A DNA stretch of 64,000 nucleotides from Streptomyces sp. CB02056 (GCF_001905545.1 NZ_LIPD01000009.1:335352-399351), one strand, 5' to 3'. Numbered from the stretch's first letter, positions 50,038 through 59,474 are shown. Notes: a model not told the origin generated them from the sequence alone. Numbers and translations: made by a program.

Positions 50038-50411
50038 GCCCCCGGCTCCCGGGGCGCCCGGCCGGCCGTACCCGTTCCGATCCCCTCGCGCTCCGCGGGG
50101 CCGGGCGTACGTCCTCCGGCCCCGCCGGGCAGCACCGCCACGCCCCGGTCCAGGTCCACGCCGAAGTGCGGCGGAGCTCCGGCCTGTTCGTCGTCCCGGA
50201 GCACGAGCTGCTCCCGCTTCTGCTCGACCTGCACCTGCTTGCCCGGGCTGAACAGCGCGTGCAGCTCCTCCAGCCCGCCGGCACCCGTCCCCACCCCGGG
50301 CCCGCGCCGCCGCGGCCGCGACGAGGACTCCCCCTGGACCTGCCACACCGCCAGCAGCACCAGCCCCAGCACCGCCGCGACCGTCGCCGCCACACCCACG
50401 ATCCACCCCAT
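49998..50411 (-). CDS. Membrane-anchored DUF6191-type protein
   Basis: A 137-residue protein with one N-terminal membrane helix (GWIVGVAATVAAVLGLVLLAVW, residues 2-23), a basic linker and a short conserved domain, LEELHALFSPGKQVQVEQ, KREQLVLRDDEQAGAPP and GVDLDRGVAVL. I recall this core as DUF6191, found in streptomycetes; function unknown. The C-terminal 40 residues are low-complexity and overlap the VOC gene on the other strand. The ribosome site is weak. Confidence 0.7.
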   Translation of the reverse strand: MGWIVGVAATVAAVLGLVLLAVWQVQGESSSRPRRRGPGVGTGAGGLEELHALFSPGKQVQVEQKREQLVLRDDEQAGAPPHFGVDLDRGVAVLPGGAGGRTPGPAEREGIGTGTAGRAPREPGAQAPQVREQSTSR

Positions 50412-50579
50412 GCCCGCTCAACGCGCTCACGGGGCCACGGCGTTCCCCCCGGGTGCACACGTGGGCGCGCCGCGGGTACGTCGCGGGTTCGACGCGGCCG
50501 CACTGTGGCGTAAAGCGCACGGGCGGGCGGCGGGTCCACCGGATACGCTGCCGGACGAATCGGAAGGAGCACCCTCACC

Positions 50580-51338
50580 ATGCTCGTGCGCGGAACCCTC
50601 GTGGACATCCCGACGGCGGACGGCACCGCCGACGCCTACCTCGCCCACCCCGACGACGGCCGGGCCCACCCGGGCGTCATCCTCTTCACGGACGCCTTCG
50701 GCCTCCGGCCGCACGTGGAGGGCATGGCCGACCGGCTGGCCGCGGCCGGGTACGCCGTACTCGCCCCCAACCTCTTCTACCGCGCCGGCCGCGCGCCGGT
50801 CTTCGACCTGCCGGAGCGCATCGACCTGGAGCAGGCCGACGAACTCTTCGGCCGGATCTTCCCGCTGATCGAAACGCTCACCCCGGACGCGAACTCCCGC
50901 GACGCGGACGCGTACCTGCGCTGGCTCGCCGAGTCCCCGCTGGTCCAGGACGGCCCGGTCGGCCTGACCGGCTACTGCTTCGGGGCCATGCTGGCGCTGC
51001 GCGCCGCCGCCAGCCACCCGGACCGGATCGCCGTCGCGGCCGGTTTCCACGGCGGCAGGCTCGCCACCGACAGCCCGGACAGCCCGCACCTGGGCGCCGA
51101 CCGGATCACCGCGGAGCTGTACTTCGGCCACGCGGACGAGGACCCGTCGCTGCCGCCCGAGCAGATCGACCGGCTCGCCGCGGCCCTCACCGCCGCCGGT
51201 GTCCGGTACCGGGCGGAGGTCTACGCCGGCGCCCCGCACGGCTACACCCAGGCCGACACCAACCGCTACGACGCGGTGGCGGCCGAGCGGCACTGGGAGG
51301 CGCTGCTCGGGCTGCTGAAGCGGGCCCTGCCTGCCTGA
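50580..51338 (+). CDS. Dienelactone hydrolase family protein
   Basis: A 252-residue alpha/beta hydrolase. The nucleophile is Cys in LTGYCFGAMLAL (about residue 139), as in dienelactone hydrolases; acid Asp is in FGHADEDPSL and the His in GAPHGYTQAD. It would hydrolyse lactones or related esters. Good ribosome site ggaagg 10 nt before the ATG. Transcribed alone, ending in the hairpin at 51354. Not adjacent to catechol-pathway genes, so the natural substrate is open. Confidence 0.9.
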   Translation: MLVRGTLVDIPTADGTADAYLAHPDDGRAHPGVILFTDAFGLRPHVEGMADRLAAAGYAVLAPNLFYRAGRAPVFDLPERIDLEQADELFGRIFPLIETLTPDANSRDADAYLRWLAESPLVQDGPVGLTGYCFGAMLALRAAASHPDRIAVAAGFHGGRLATDSPDSPHLGADRITAELYFGHADEDPSLPPEQIDRLAAALTAAGVRYRAEVYAGAPHGYTQADTNRYDAVAAERHWEALLGLLKRALPA

Positions 51339-51353
51339 GGGGCCGTCGGAGAA

Positions 51354-51399
51354 CTGTCCGGGGCCGGTCTGATGATTGCCTGAGACCGGTCCCGGACAG
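51354..51399 (+). terminator. Hairpin after the dienelactone hydrolase gene
   Basis: 17-bp arms (51354-51370 and 51383-51399) with one non-Watson-Crick position and a 12-nt loop, 16 nt after the stop codon. Confidence 0.7.
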
Positions 51400-51487
51400 G
51401 TCTGAGGACTGCCCGAGGCCGCTCGCAGGCCGGTCGGAACCAGGCCCGGGGGTACGGGGCCGAACGAGGGATCCAGGGGGACGGCAC

Positions 51488-52429
51488 ATGAACACCAGTC
51501 AGGGCACGCGGGGAAAGCCCGCCGGGCCGGGTCTGCGGAGCGTCCAGGAGGCCGTCGCCCGGGCGCTCGGCGAGCACCTGCCCGGCGGCGTGCGCACCGG
51601 CGAACTGGACCGGGATGGACGGGCGTTGCGCTGGGTGGAGGCCGGCCGGGGCGGCGCCGTGCCGGTGGTCCTGATCGCGGGCGCCGGGACGTCGGCGCTC
51701 ACCTGGTCGGCCGTCCTGCCCGAACTCGCCCGGTACGGGAGGGTCGTGGCGTACGACCGGGCCGGGCTGGGGGCCAGCGAGCCCGAGCGGTCCACCGCCC
51801 CGACGCTGAACGGCCAGCTCGCCGATCTGGCCGCTCTCGTGCGGCACCTGGACGCGGGCCCGGCCCTCCTGGTCGGGCACAGCTGGGGCGGCCAGCTGTC
51901 CCAACTCCTCGCCTGGCAGCGGCCGGAGCTGGTGGCCGGGCAGGTGCTCGTGGACCCGGCGCACGAGGAGTTCCAGCCGCGGTCCATCCAGGTCGCCGAG
52001 GCCGTGCTGAACCGGCTCTGGCTGTACCGGCTCCGGCTGTACCGGACGGCGCTGTCGCCGACCTCGCCCGAACCGGAGGAGCCGCTCGCCCGGGCCGAGG
52101 CGGCCGTGATCGCGCACCGGCACCAGCGGCGTGCCCTCCTCGCCGAACTGGGGCTGACCGCCGCCGCCGTCCCCGAGATCCGTCGTCGCCGCGCCGGGGC
52201 TCCGCCGACCGAGGCGCCGCTGGTCGTCCTGAGCGCGACCCGGGGGCTGCCCAGGGCGATGCGCGTCCGCTGGACCGCCCTCCAGGCGGGTGTCGCGAGG
52301 AGCGCCGTCCGGGGGACGCACGGCACGGTGCTCGGCGCCGGTCACGCCATCCAGGCCGACCGGCCCCAGGCGGTCGTCTCGGCCGTCCGGGAAGTCGCGG
52401 ACCGTGCTCGATATTTCCTCAAGGACTGA
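51488..52429 (+). CDS. Alpha/beta hydrolase
   Basis: A 313-residue alpha/beta hydrolase with oxyanion-hole VVLIAGAGTSALTW, nucleophile elbow LLVGHSWGGQLS (Ser about residue 138) and catalytic His in VLGAGHAIQADRP near the end. A helical, Arg-rich cap (residues 175-235) lies between. The ATG at 51488 has gggggac upstream, and the family's first strand begins about 40 residues later. Substrate unknown. It precedes the Ser/Thr kinase gene by 113 nt on the same strand. Confidence 0.88.
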   Translation: MNTSQGTRGKPAGPGLRSVQEAVARALGEHLPGGVRTGELDRDGRALRWVEAGRGGAVPVVLIAGAGTSALTWSAVLPELARYGRVVAYDRAGLGASEPERSTAPTLNGQLADLAALVRHLDAGPALLVGHSWGGQLSQLLAWQRPELVAGQVLVDPAHEEFQPRSIQVAEAVLNRLWLYRLRLYRTALSPTSPEPEEPLARAEAAVIAHRHQRRALLAELGLTAAAVPEIRRRRAGAPPTEAPLVVLSATRGLPRAMRVRWTALQAGVARSAVRGTHGTVLGAGHAIQADRPQAVVSAVREVADRARYFLKD

Positions 52430-52542
52430 CAACTCGTGCCCAATTCCTTTTCGGACCTGCACGACTGAGTCCACGACGCCCTCTGGCACACTGTGTGCCG
52501 ACGACCCGCGGGGGTGGGGTCATGACACGGGGGAGCAGGGGT

Positions 52543-54594
52543 ATGAGCGGCGCGGGCACCGTGCTCGGCGGGCGGTACGAGCTGGTCGAGAAGATCGGCG
52601 GCGGCGCCATGGGCTCGGTCTGGAAGGCCGAGGACACCGTGCTGGCGCGAAGGGTCGCGGTCAAGATCCTGCGCTCGGAGCTGTTGGAGGACGACACCTC
52701 CGCCCAGCGCTTCCGCCGCGAGGCCCAGCTGGTCGCCGCGGTCGACCACCCCGGTGTGGTGGGCGTCCACGACTACGGCGAGAGCGGCGGGGACGGCGAG
52801 GAGCGCTGCGCCTACATCGTCATGGAGCTGATCGACGGCCGTCCGCTGGACCGGGTGCTCAAGGACACCGGACCGATGGGCGTCGAGCGCACCCTCGACC
52901 TGGTGGCCGGAGCCCTGGACGCGCTGCACGCCGCGCACCAGCGGGAGATCGTCCACCGGGACATCAAGCCGTCCAACCTGATGGTGCGTTCGGACGGCCG
53001 GGTGGCCATCACCGACTTCGGCATCGCCCGGGCGCTCGCCAGCACCAAGCTCACCGCCCCGTTCGCGATCATCGGCACCGCGCTCTACATGTCCCCGGAG
53101 CAGGCCGAGGGCGTGAACCTCGGACCGGCCACCGACCTGTACTCGATCGGCGTGGTCTGCTACGAACTGCTGGTCGGCGAGCCGCCGTACTCCGGTGACG
53201 GGCCGCTCCAGATCGCGCTCAAGCACGTCAACCAGCCGGTGCCGGAACTGCCGGACACCTTTCCGGCGCCGGTACGGGCACTGGTCGCCCGGGCGCTCGC
53301 CAAGAAGCCCGAGGAGCGGTACGCGGACGCGGCGGAGATGGCGAGGGCGGTCCGGGCGGCGCTCGCGGGGGAGGGCTTCGCCGGCGGCGGGCAGACGCCG
53401 GGGAAGACCGGCGCGGCCGACAGCGGGACCCTCCCGCTCCGGCCCGGTGCGGGCCCGGCCGCCGAGGGCGGTGCCGCGGAGCCCGCGAAGGACGGTGCCG
53501 CGGAGCCCGCGAAGGACGGTGCGGCGGGGCCGGCCCAGGGCGGCGCGGCCGTGGCGCTGGTCAAGGGCGGGGCGGTGGTGGTGCCCGCCGCGGGCGGCGC
53601 CCCGGCACCGGACGAGGTGGCGAAGGTGGAGCCGCAGGCGCAGACCGAACCCGGTCGGCGGCGGTCCCGGCGCACCCTGCTGGTGCCCGTCGTCATCCCC
53701 GTGGTCATCTCGATGGGCACGGCGACCGTCCTGCTGGTCGACCGCGGGGCCGGCGGCACCGACGCGGCCCAGTCGCCCGGCGCCCAGCCGACCGTGGTGG
53801 TCACCGCCCCCGTGACCCCGGGCACCGCCACCTCGGCACCCGCGACCACCACCGCGCCGACCACCCCGGCGCCGACCGACACCCCGGCGGCCACCCCGGG
53901 CCCCGACCAGCCGGCGCCCGGCGCCGCCCAGAACCAGCCGCAGGTCCCCGTCCCCCCGGTTCCGGCCACCGGTGGTCAGGGCGGCAGCGGCGGTTCGGGC
54001 GCCTCTGCCGGTTCGGGTGGCGCCCGGACCGGTGGTACGGGCGCGGCCGCCGGCGGGGCGTCGTCGGCCGGTCAGGGGAGCCAGCCCGGCGGCGGCAACC
54101 CGCCCAACCCGCCCGCCAACCAGAACCCTCAGCCTCCGGCCCAGAGCGCCAACGGCGGGACCACCAGCGTCCCGCAGAGCCCGCCCCGGCCCGCGTCCTG
54201 CGGCGGCACCAGCTGGAGCACCATCGTCAGCGCGAAGGACGGCCGCGCGATCGGGATGCGCGACGACAACCTGAACGGCGACAACCCGATCGTCGTCGGC
54301 GGTCACGCGCAGTACGGCTGGGTGCGCTCGACCAACCCCGGCATGTGGATCCTGTTCAACGCCTGCAACAACGGCGGCCCGCAGCTGGTCCAGACGATGG
54401 ACGGGAAGGTCGTGCTGAGCAACGGCCTCAGCTTCCTCACCAACTGGACTATGCACAGTGGCAGTTCGGCCGGCTCGTACACGCTGGGCGACTACCAGAA
54501 CCGGTCCTGCATGACCAACAACGGCCCCGGCAGCGCCGTCACCATGGTCTCCTGCACCCCCGGCAACGCCGCCCAGGAGTGGCGGCTGCAGTAG
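52543..54594 (+). CDS. Transmembrane Ser/Thr protein kinase with ricin-like extracellular domain
   Basis: A 683-residue Pkn-type kinase. The kinase domain (residues 10-275) is complete: Gly loop EKIGGGAMGSVWKA, lysine RVAVKIL, catalytic IVHRDIKPSNLM, ITDFGIARA and MSPEQAEG. A low-complexity stretch with a duplicated AEPAKDGA comes next, then a membrane helix VPVVIPVVISMGTATVLLV (about residue 390) and a long Pro/Thr/Gly linker. The last 130 residues form a Cys-containing domain that ends in QEWRLQ and resembles a ricin-type beta-trefoil, so it may sense a carbohydrate outside the cell. ATG at 52543 has gggag 7 nt upstream; ATG at 52522 is an alternative. Confidence 0.9.
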   Translation: MSGAGTVLGGRYELVEKIGGGAMGSVWKAEDTVLARRVAVKILRSELLEDDTSAQRFRREAQLVAAVDHPGVVGVHDYGESGGDGEERCAYIVMELIDGRPLDRVLKDTGPMGVERTLDLVAGALDALHAAHQREIVHRDIKPSNLMVRSDGRVAITDFGIARALASTKLTAPFAIIGTALYMSPEQAEGVNLGPATDLYSIGVVCYELLVGEPPYSGDGPLQIALKHVNQPVPELPDTFPAPVRALVARALAKKPEERYADAAEMARAVRAALAGEGFAGGGQTPGKTGAADSGTLPLRPGAGPAAEGGAAEPAKDGAAEPAKDGAAGPAQGGAAVALVKGGAVVVPAAGGAPAPDEVAKVEPQAQTEPGRRRSRRTLLVPVVIPVVISMGTATVLLVDRGAGGTDAAQSPGAQPTVVVTAPVTPGTATSAPATTTAPTTPAPTDTPAATPGPDQPAPGAAQNQPQVPVPPVPATGGQGGSGGSGASAGSGGARTGGTGAAAGGASSAGQGSQPGGGNPPNPPANQNPQPPAQSANGGTTSVPQSPPRPASCGGTSWSTIVSAKDGRAIGMRDDNLNGDNPIVVGGHAQYGWVRSTNPGMWILFNACNNGGPQLVQTMDGKVVLSNGLSFLTNWTMHSGSSAGSYTLGDYQNRSCMTNNGPGSAVTMVSCTPGNAAQEWRLQ

Positions 54595-55286
54595 GGGCCC
54601 GCCCGAGGCATGAGAATTCGCGGCGCGGGGTGCGCGAGCGGCCTGTGAGGCTGCCGGTGACCACCACCACCGCCCCGTGAAAGAGGAGCCGTGGGCCCCA
54701 GTGCCGCCGTGCCGTCGCTTCCTTCTGTCGCCGTCCCCCAACTCGCGCACAGGGAGGTGGCCCTGCGGTCCGGGCGGTGACGGTGCCGGTCGGCTGACTA
54801 GCAGACGACCTCCCGGTGTTCAAGGTGGTCCGGGTGGCGGGACCTCGCCACCGGCGTGTCAAGGAACCGTATGGAGTCTTCTACACACATGTAAAAGTCG
54901 ATCGACGGCCGGCCGGGCCCGCTCGTCGGGTCGGCGTGCGGCGGGCGGCGGGTGGATTCCCGTAGGTGCAGGCGACCGGGCGTCGTTCGGGTCGGAGCCC
55001 TTGGCGGGATGTGGCGAATTGCCCGGGTTCGTCTGCTGATTGGAGGCTCTTTACCCGATGGCGGGACCTGGCCAATTGCTGAGCAAGACCTGTCAATTCA
55101 CCTGCTGGATTGTCATGCTTCTGGTCATCCCCCAGCGGTAGCCCCACCCCCACCCATCGGTGGCGAACCGCTCGACTGCACGGGGTTCCCGCACGTCAGT
55201 GCCCGTCCCGCCCCACAGGTGCCGACCCGGCCCCCCGGGACGCGGTGCGACCGCGCCCAGACGCGGATTCCCGGAAGGACTCGTAC
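54595..55286. other. Gene-free stretch upstream of the M4 protease gene
   Basis: 692 nt with no supported gene. Two patches of lower GC (about 54870-54905 and 55010-55125) stand out from the surroundings. They hold an imperfect 19-bp direct repeat, gcgggatgtggcgaattgc (55013) and gcgggacctggccaattgc (55063), which may be regulator sites for the secreted protease. A small frame at 54677 has an SD-like sequence but noncoding composition. Confidence 0.45.
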
Positions 55287-56924
55287 GTGAAGCGTAAGCT
55301 CGCGGCCGTCGCCGTACTCTCGGCCACGGCCCTGTTGACCGGTGTGATCCAGGTGAGCACCGCCGCCCAGGCCGCTCCCACCCCCTCGCTGCAGGCCCAG
55401 GCCGCCCAGCAGCACGCGACCGCGCTCAAGCTGGCGGCCGGTCAGGCCGGCCCGCTGGCCAAGGCGCTCAAGCTCGGCGACAAGGAGCAGCTGGTCGCCA
55501 AGGACGCCGCGGTGGACAAGGACGGCACCCGCCACCTGCGCTTCGAGCGCACCTACGCCGGCCTGCCGGTGATCGGTGGCGACCTGGTCGTCCACCAGAA
55601 GGCCGACGGCTCGGTGAAGTCGGTCGACAAGGCGGTCTCCGCCCGGATCGCGTTGCCGAACACGACCCCGAAGATCGCCGCCGACCAGGCCGCCACGCAG
55701 GTCACCGCGGGGGTCAAGGCCACCATCGGGGCGCGCGCCGACGCCGACGAGTCGCCGCTCACCGAGGTCCACCAGGCCGGCAAGGCCGAGCTGGTGGTCT
55801 GGGCCACCGACGGCAACCCGCGCCTGGCGTACCGCACCACGGTCGAGGGCCAGCGCGCCGACGGCACCCCGAGCCGCCAGATCCTGGTGACCGACGCGGC
55901 CGACGGCCGGGTCCTCGCCACTCACGAGACGATCGAGACCGCGGCCGGCACGGGCAACGGCATCTTCGTCGGCCAGGTCCCGCTGGCCACCACCCAGAGC
56001 GGATCGAACTACCAGCTGAAGGACGCCGGTCGCGGCGGCCAGTCCACCAGCGACCTCAACAACGGCACCGACGGCACCGGCTCGCTGTTCGCCAACACCA
56101 GCAACAGCTTCGGTGACGGCACCGTCAACAACCGCGAATCCGCCGCCGTGGACGCCCAGTTCGGTGCCGCCACCACCTGGGACTTCTACAAGAGCACCTT
56201 CGGCCGCAACGGCATCCGCAACGACGGCGTCGGCGCCCTGAGCCGGGTGCACTACGGCTCCAACTACGTCAACGCCTTCTGGGACGACAGCTGCTTCTGC
56301 ATGTCGTACGGCGACGGCAGCAACAACACCGCACCGCTCACCGAGATCGACGTGGCCGGCCACGAGATGAGCCACGGCGTGACCGCGGCCACCGCGAACC
56401 TCAACTACGCGGGCGAGTCCGGCGGCCTCAACGAGGCCACCTCGGACATCATGGGCACGATGGTCGAGTGGTACGCCAACCTGCCCTCCAACCCGCCGAA
56501 CTACTGGATCGGCGAGCTGATCAACCTCAACGGCAACGGCACCCCGCTGCGGTACATGGACCAGCCGAGCAAGGACGGCGGCTCGGCGGACTACTGGGAC
56601 GCGAACGTCGGCAACCTGGACGTGCACTACTCGTCCGGGGTGGCGAACCACTTCTTCTACCTGCTGTCCGAGGGCAGCGGCGCGAAGACGATCAACGGGT
56701 TCAGCTACAACAGCCCGACGTACGACAACTCCACGCTCGCGGGCATCGGCCGGGACAAGGCCGCGCAGATCTGGTACCGCGCGCTGACCACGTACTTCAC
56801 CTCCACCACCGACTACGCGGGCGCCCGTGCGGGCACCCTCAGCGCGGCGGCGGACCTGTACGGGTCGGGCAGCGCGGAGTACAACGCGGTCGCCGCCACC
56901 TGGACGGCCGTCAACGTCAACTGA
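55287..56924 (+). CDS. Secreted M4 (thermolysin-type) metalloprotease
   Basis: A 545-residue secreted zinc protease. A signal peptide (about residues 1-30, cleaved near AQAAP) is followed by an FTP/PepSY propeptide (residues 50-210, with LRFERTYAGLPVIGGDLVVH). The catalytic domain has the zinc motif VAGHEMSHGVTA, third ligand in GGLNEATSDIMG and the C-terminal HYSSGVANHFFYLLSEG. GTG at 55287 with ggaagga 7 nt upstream. Digests extracellular protein. Two hairpins follow the gene. The upstream gap carries direct repeats that may be control sites. Confidence 0.93.
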   Translation: MKRKLAAVAVLSATALLTGVIQVSTAAQAAPTPSLQAQAAQQHATALKLAAGQAGPLAKALKLGDKEQLVAKDAAVDKDGTRHLRFERTYAGLPVIGGDLVVHQKADGSVKSVDKAVSARIALPNTTPKIAADQAATQVTAGVKATIGARADADESPLTEVHQAGKAELVVWATDGNPRLAYRTTVEGQRADGTPSRQILVTDAADGRVLATHETIETAAGTGNGIFVGQVPLATTQSGSNYQLKDAGRGGQSTSDLNNGTDGTGSLFANTSNSFGDGTVNNRESAAVDAQFGAATTWDFYKSTFGRNGIRNDGVGALSRVHYGSNYVNAFWDDSCFCMSYGDGSNNTAPLTEIDVAGHEMSHGVTAATANLNYAGESGGLNEATSDIMGTMVEWYANLPSNPPNYWIGELINLNGNGTPLRYMDQPSKDGGSADYWDANVGNLDVHYSSGVANHFFYLLSEGSGAKTINGFSYNSPTYDNSTLAGIGRDKAAQIWYRALTTYFTSTTDYAGARAGTLSAAADLYGSGSAEYNAVAATWTAVNVN

Positions 56925-56972
56925 CCAGGCTCCGGGGAGACTTCGGGCATGAGTCCAGCCCGGAGCTGAACC

Positions 56973-57005
56973 GGGCCCGGGCCTGAACCCATCAGGCCCG
57001 GGCCC
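56973..57005 (+). terminator. First hairpin after the M4 protease gene
   Basis: Perfect 14-bp stem (56973-56986 with 56992-57005) and a 5-nt loop, 48 nt after the stop codon. Confidence 0.7.
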
Positions 57006-57060
57006 GGGGAGGTGTGGAGGGCCCCGCCGGGCCGTGGGTGCCGGCCGGCGGGGGAGTACG

Positions 57061-57097
57061 GCGGGGGCGACGGTGAGCGGACCACCGTCGCCCCCGC
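57061..57097 (+). terminator. Second hairpin after the M4 protease gene
   Basis: Perfect 15-bp stem (57061-57075 with 57083-57097) and a 7-nt loop. The rest of the gap to 57319 has an AT-richer spot (57110-57135) but no recognisable site. Confidence 0.75.
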
Positions 57098-57319
57098 TGT
57101 GTGACGCCTGACGATACGTCAATTTTCCTTTCCGTGCAGCTTCCGTGGCGATTCGTGGCGCACGCGAGGGTGGACAGCAGGGCGCGGGGCCCTGGTAGCA
57201 CCTCCGGCGGGCCCCCGTACACCCAGAAAACTCGACCATCGCGGCGGTAGTGGACAACCCCCGGGAACGGCAGTGCACTTGGTTCCGGGGCGAACCTCCG
57301 GATCCGTAGCGTCCTCGGC

Positions 57320-58258
57320 ATGACGCTACTGACACGAACCCCGCCGAGCGCCGTCCGACGGCGCGGCCTGTTGGTCTACCTGGTGCTCGCCTACGCCGGG
57401 ATGTGGGCGGCGATGACCCCGCTGCTCGCCGAGGGCTACCAGCGCACCGACGCCCGGGAGGGGGTCGGCGCGCTGGAGCAGATCTGCATCGCGGCCGCCA
57501 TGCTGGCCCCGGCGCTGGCGGCGCTGCTGGTGGTCCGCCTCGTCGAGCGGGGCGGCGGGGTACGGGAGGCGCTGGCACTGCGCTGGCCGCGGCCCCGGGC
57601 CCGCGCGGTCCGGGCCTGCCTGCTGCCGCTCGGGGTGCTCGGCGGGCTGACGGCCGCGACGCTGGCACTCGGCGCGCTGGCGGGCAGCTACCCGTTCGCC
57701 GGCTTCGGCTCGCTGGACGCGGGGCGGATCGGAACGTGGGCGGTCCAGGGCCTGATCGGGATGGTGCTCTCGCTGCCGCTGTTCTTCGGCGAGGAGATCG
57801 GCTGGCAGGGCTTCCTCTTCCCCCGGCTGCTGCTGCTCGGCCGGCGAGAGGGCGGGGGTGAGGGCGCCGGTGGCAGGGTGGTGCTGGTCCGGGCCTACCT
57901 GCTCGCGGGGACGGCCTTCGCGCTCTGGCACCTGCCGACGCTGCTGATGGGCGGCCAGTACCCGGGACGGCCGTGGTACCTGGCGGTGCCCGCGCTGACG
58001 GTCAGCTGTGTGCTCGTCCTGCCGGTCTTCACCTGGCTGAGGCTGCGCTCGGGGTCGGTGGTCCCGGCGGTGCTGGCGCACGCCTTCACGAGCAGCATGA
58101 GCGTGTCGATGGTCCGGGAGTTCGCGGACCCGGACGCCGAGCTGGACCCGCTCACGATGTCGCTGGCGGGCTGGCCCGGCTGGGCCGTCCTCGGCGGGTT
58201 CGTGGCCTTCCTCGCCTTCACCGGGCGACTGCGGCCGGGCCGGTACGGGCAGGGGTGA
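57320..58258 (+). CDS. CPBP (CAAX/Abi) family intramembrane metalloprotease
   Basis: A 312-residue membrane protein with seven to eight helices. The glutamate motif reads FFGEEIGWQGFLFPRLL (EExxxxQ rather than the common EExxxR), followed by the zinc-ligand motif FALWHLPTLLMGG and a third motif AHAFTSSMS. CPBP proteases cleave prenylated or membrane proteins and in bacteria are often linked to bacteriocin immunity. The ATG lies 7 nt after TAGCGT (57307-57312) without a ribosome site, so it is probably leaderless. Convergent with the siderophore-binding lipoprotein gene across repeat copy H. Confidence 0.88.
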   Translation: MTLLTRTPPSAVRRRGLLVYLVLAYAGMWAAMTPLLAEGYQRTDAREGVGALEQICIAAAMLAPALAALLVVRLVERGGGVREALALRWPRPRARAVRACLLPLGVLGGLTAATLALGALAGSYPFAGFGSLDAGRIGTWAVQGLIGMVLSLPLFFGEEIGWQGFLFPRLLLLGRREGGGEGAGGRVVLVRAYLLAGTAFALWHLPTLLMGGQYPGRPWYLAVPALTVSCVLVLPVFTWLRLRSGSVVPAVLAHAFTSSMSVSMVREFADPDAELDPLTMSLAGWPGWAVLGGFVAFLAFTGRLRPGRYGQG

Positions 58259-58280
58259 CGCGTGCCGTGGCGGGCGGCGG

Positions 58281-58381
58281 ATGACGGGTGACGGATGTCA
58301 GATAACAGATGACAGATTTCATCATCTGTTATCTGAAAGCTGTTAGCTGTCGGCTGTTCGCTGTCACCCGTCGTCCGTCAC
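58281..58381. repeat. Heptad inverted repeat, copy H
   Basis: Five left units (58281-58315), centre atttcatcat, and eight right units (58326-58381) in exact register. The inner hairpin (14-bp arms, 9-nt loop) spans 58299-58335; the outer units pair imperfectly to make a much longer stem. The stop codon (58378-58380) of the minus-strand lipoprotein gene is in the last right unit. Confidence 0.9.
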
Positions 58382-59415
58382 CCGCCCGCCGGTGCCATGT
58401 CCTTGCGGATCTCGTCCAGGATCAGCCCGGCCCCGGTGTAGCCGATGCCGAGCATCCACAGGTTGTCGTCCACCCGGAACACCCGCCCGTTGCGCACGGC
58501 GTCCAGGTTCTTCCAGAGCGCCCCCTCGGTGATCTTCCCCTGGTCGGACTTGGCCGCGTCCCCGTACACCGCGTAGAAGATGACGTCGGCCGCGGCCTGG
58601 TCCACCTGTTCGGGGCTGATCTCCATCGAGAAACCGGGCTTGTCCTGGTTGGCGGGCCGCCCGAGCCCCAGATCCTTGAACAGCGAGCCGACGAAGGTGT
58701 CGTTCAGGTAGAGCCTGGTCGGCGCACCCGCCAGGAAGCGGGCCATCTCGACCCGGGTGGCCGCCGCCCTGGCCGGTCCGCCGAGCGCGGAGACCAGGTC
58801 CCGCAGCTTCGCCCGGTACGCCGCGTCCGCCGCGTCGGCCTCGGCCTGCCGGCCCAGCGCCTCGGCGTGCAGCCGGACGTTCTCCTTCCAGGTCGGTCCG
58901 GTGGTCTTGGAGAGCACCGTCGGCGCGATCTTCGACAGTTCGTCGTACCGCTTGTCGTCGCGGACCTGGTTGCTCAGGATGAGGTCCGGCCGCAGTGCCG
59001 CGATCGTCTCCAGGCTGGGCTGGCCGATGGCCCCGACGGGCTTCGTCCCGGACAGCCGCTGGGCGGGCAGGTAGGCGGGGAACGGGGCGCCCGCGGTGAC
59101 GGTGGTGGCGCCGACCGGGCTGAGGCCGAGGGTGACCACCGAGTCCAGCGCGTCGGTGTCCAGGGCCACCACCCGGTTCGCCCGGGCCGGCACGGTGCTC
59201 TCGCCGCGCGCGTGCCGGACCGTCCGGGTGCCGCCGGAGCCGGCCGAACCACCACCGGACGAACCGGAGTCGGACGAACCGGAGCCCGACGAACCACCAC
59301 CGGACGAACCGCCGCCCGGCGCCGGGGAGTCGGACCCGCACGCGGCGAGCACGAGCCCCGGGGCGAGCCCGGCGGCGAGGCCGAGAGCGGCGCGGCGGTT
59401 GAGCGGTTGGGCCAT
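58378..59415 (-). CDS. Iron-siderophore ABC transporter substrate-binding lipoprotein
   Basis: A 345-residue class III (FecB/FhuD-like) binding protein. The signal has a Tat-like NRRAALGLAAG and a lipobox VLAAC (Cys about residue 26). A 35-residue Gly/Ser linker follows (GGGSSGGGSSG). The domain shows VVALDTDALDSVVTLGLSPVG, ETIAALRPDLILSNQ and VFRVDDNLWMLGIGYTGAGLILDEI. It binds a ferric siderophore outside the membrane. The ATG at 59415 has ggagg 8 nt upstream. No permease or ATPase gene is adjacent, and I see no iron box in front of it. Confidence 0.92.
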   Translation of the reverse strand: MAQPLNRRAALGLAAGLAPGLVLAACGSDSPAPGGGSSGGGSSGSGSSDSGSSGGGSAGSGGTRTVRHARGESTVPARANRVVALDTDALDSVVTLGLSPVGATTVTAGAPFPAYLPAQRLSGTKPVGAIGQPSLETIAALRPDLILSNQVRDDKRYDELSKIAPTVLSKTTGPTWKENVRLHAEALGRQAEADAADAAYRAKLRDLVSALGGPARAAATRVEMARFLAGAPTRLYLNDTFVGSLFKDLGLGRPANQDKPGFSMEISPEQVDQAAADVIFYAVYGDAAKSDQGKITEGALWKNLDAVRNGRVFRVDDNLWMLGIGYTGAGLILDEIRKDMAPAGG

Positions 59416-59434
59416 CGGCGGCACCTCCAACGTA

Positions 59435-59461
59435 CGGGCAGGGCGCGGGAATCCCTGCCCG
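59435..59461 (-). terminator. Hairpin between MerR and lipoprotein genes
   Basis: Nine-bp perfect stem (59435-59443 with 59453-59461) and a 9-nt loop, just downstream of the MerR gene on the minus strand. Confidence 0.5.
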
Positions 59462-59474
59462 CGCAGCAGCCCGG

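Noticed and set aside
54677..55039. A small plus-strand gene (120 residues) upstream of the protease
   Set aside because: An SD-like gaggag occurs nearby, but codon positions show no GC bias typical of coding, and the product has no recognisable feature.
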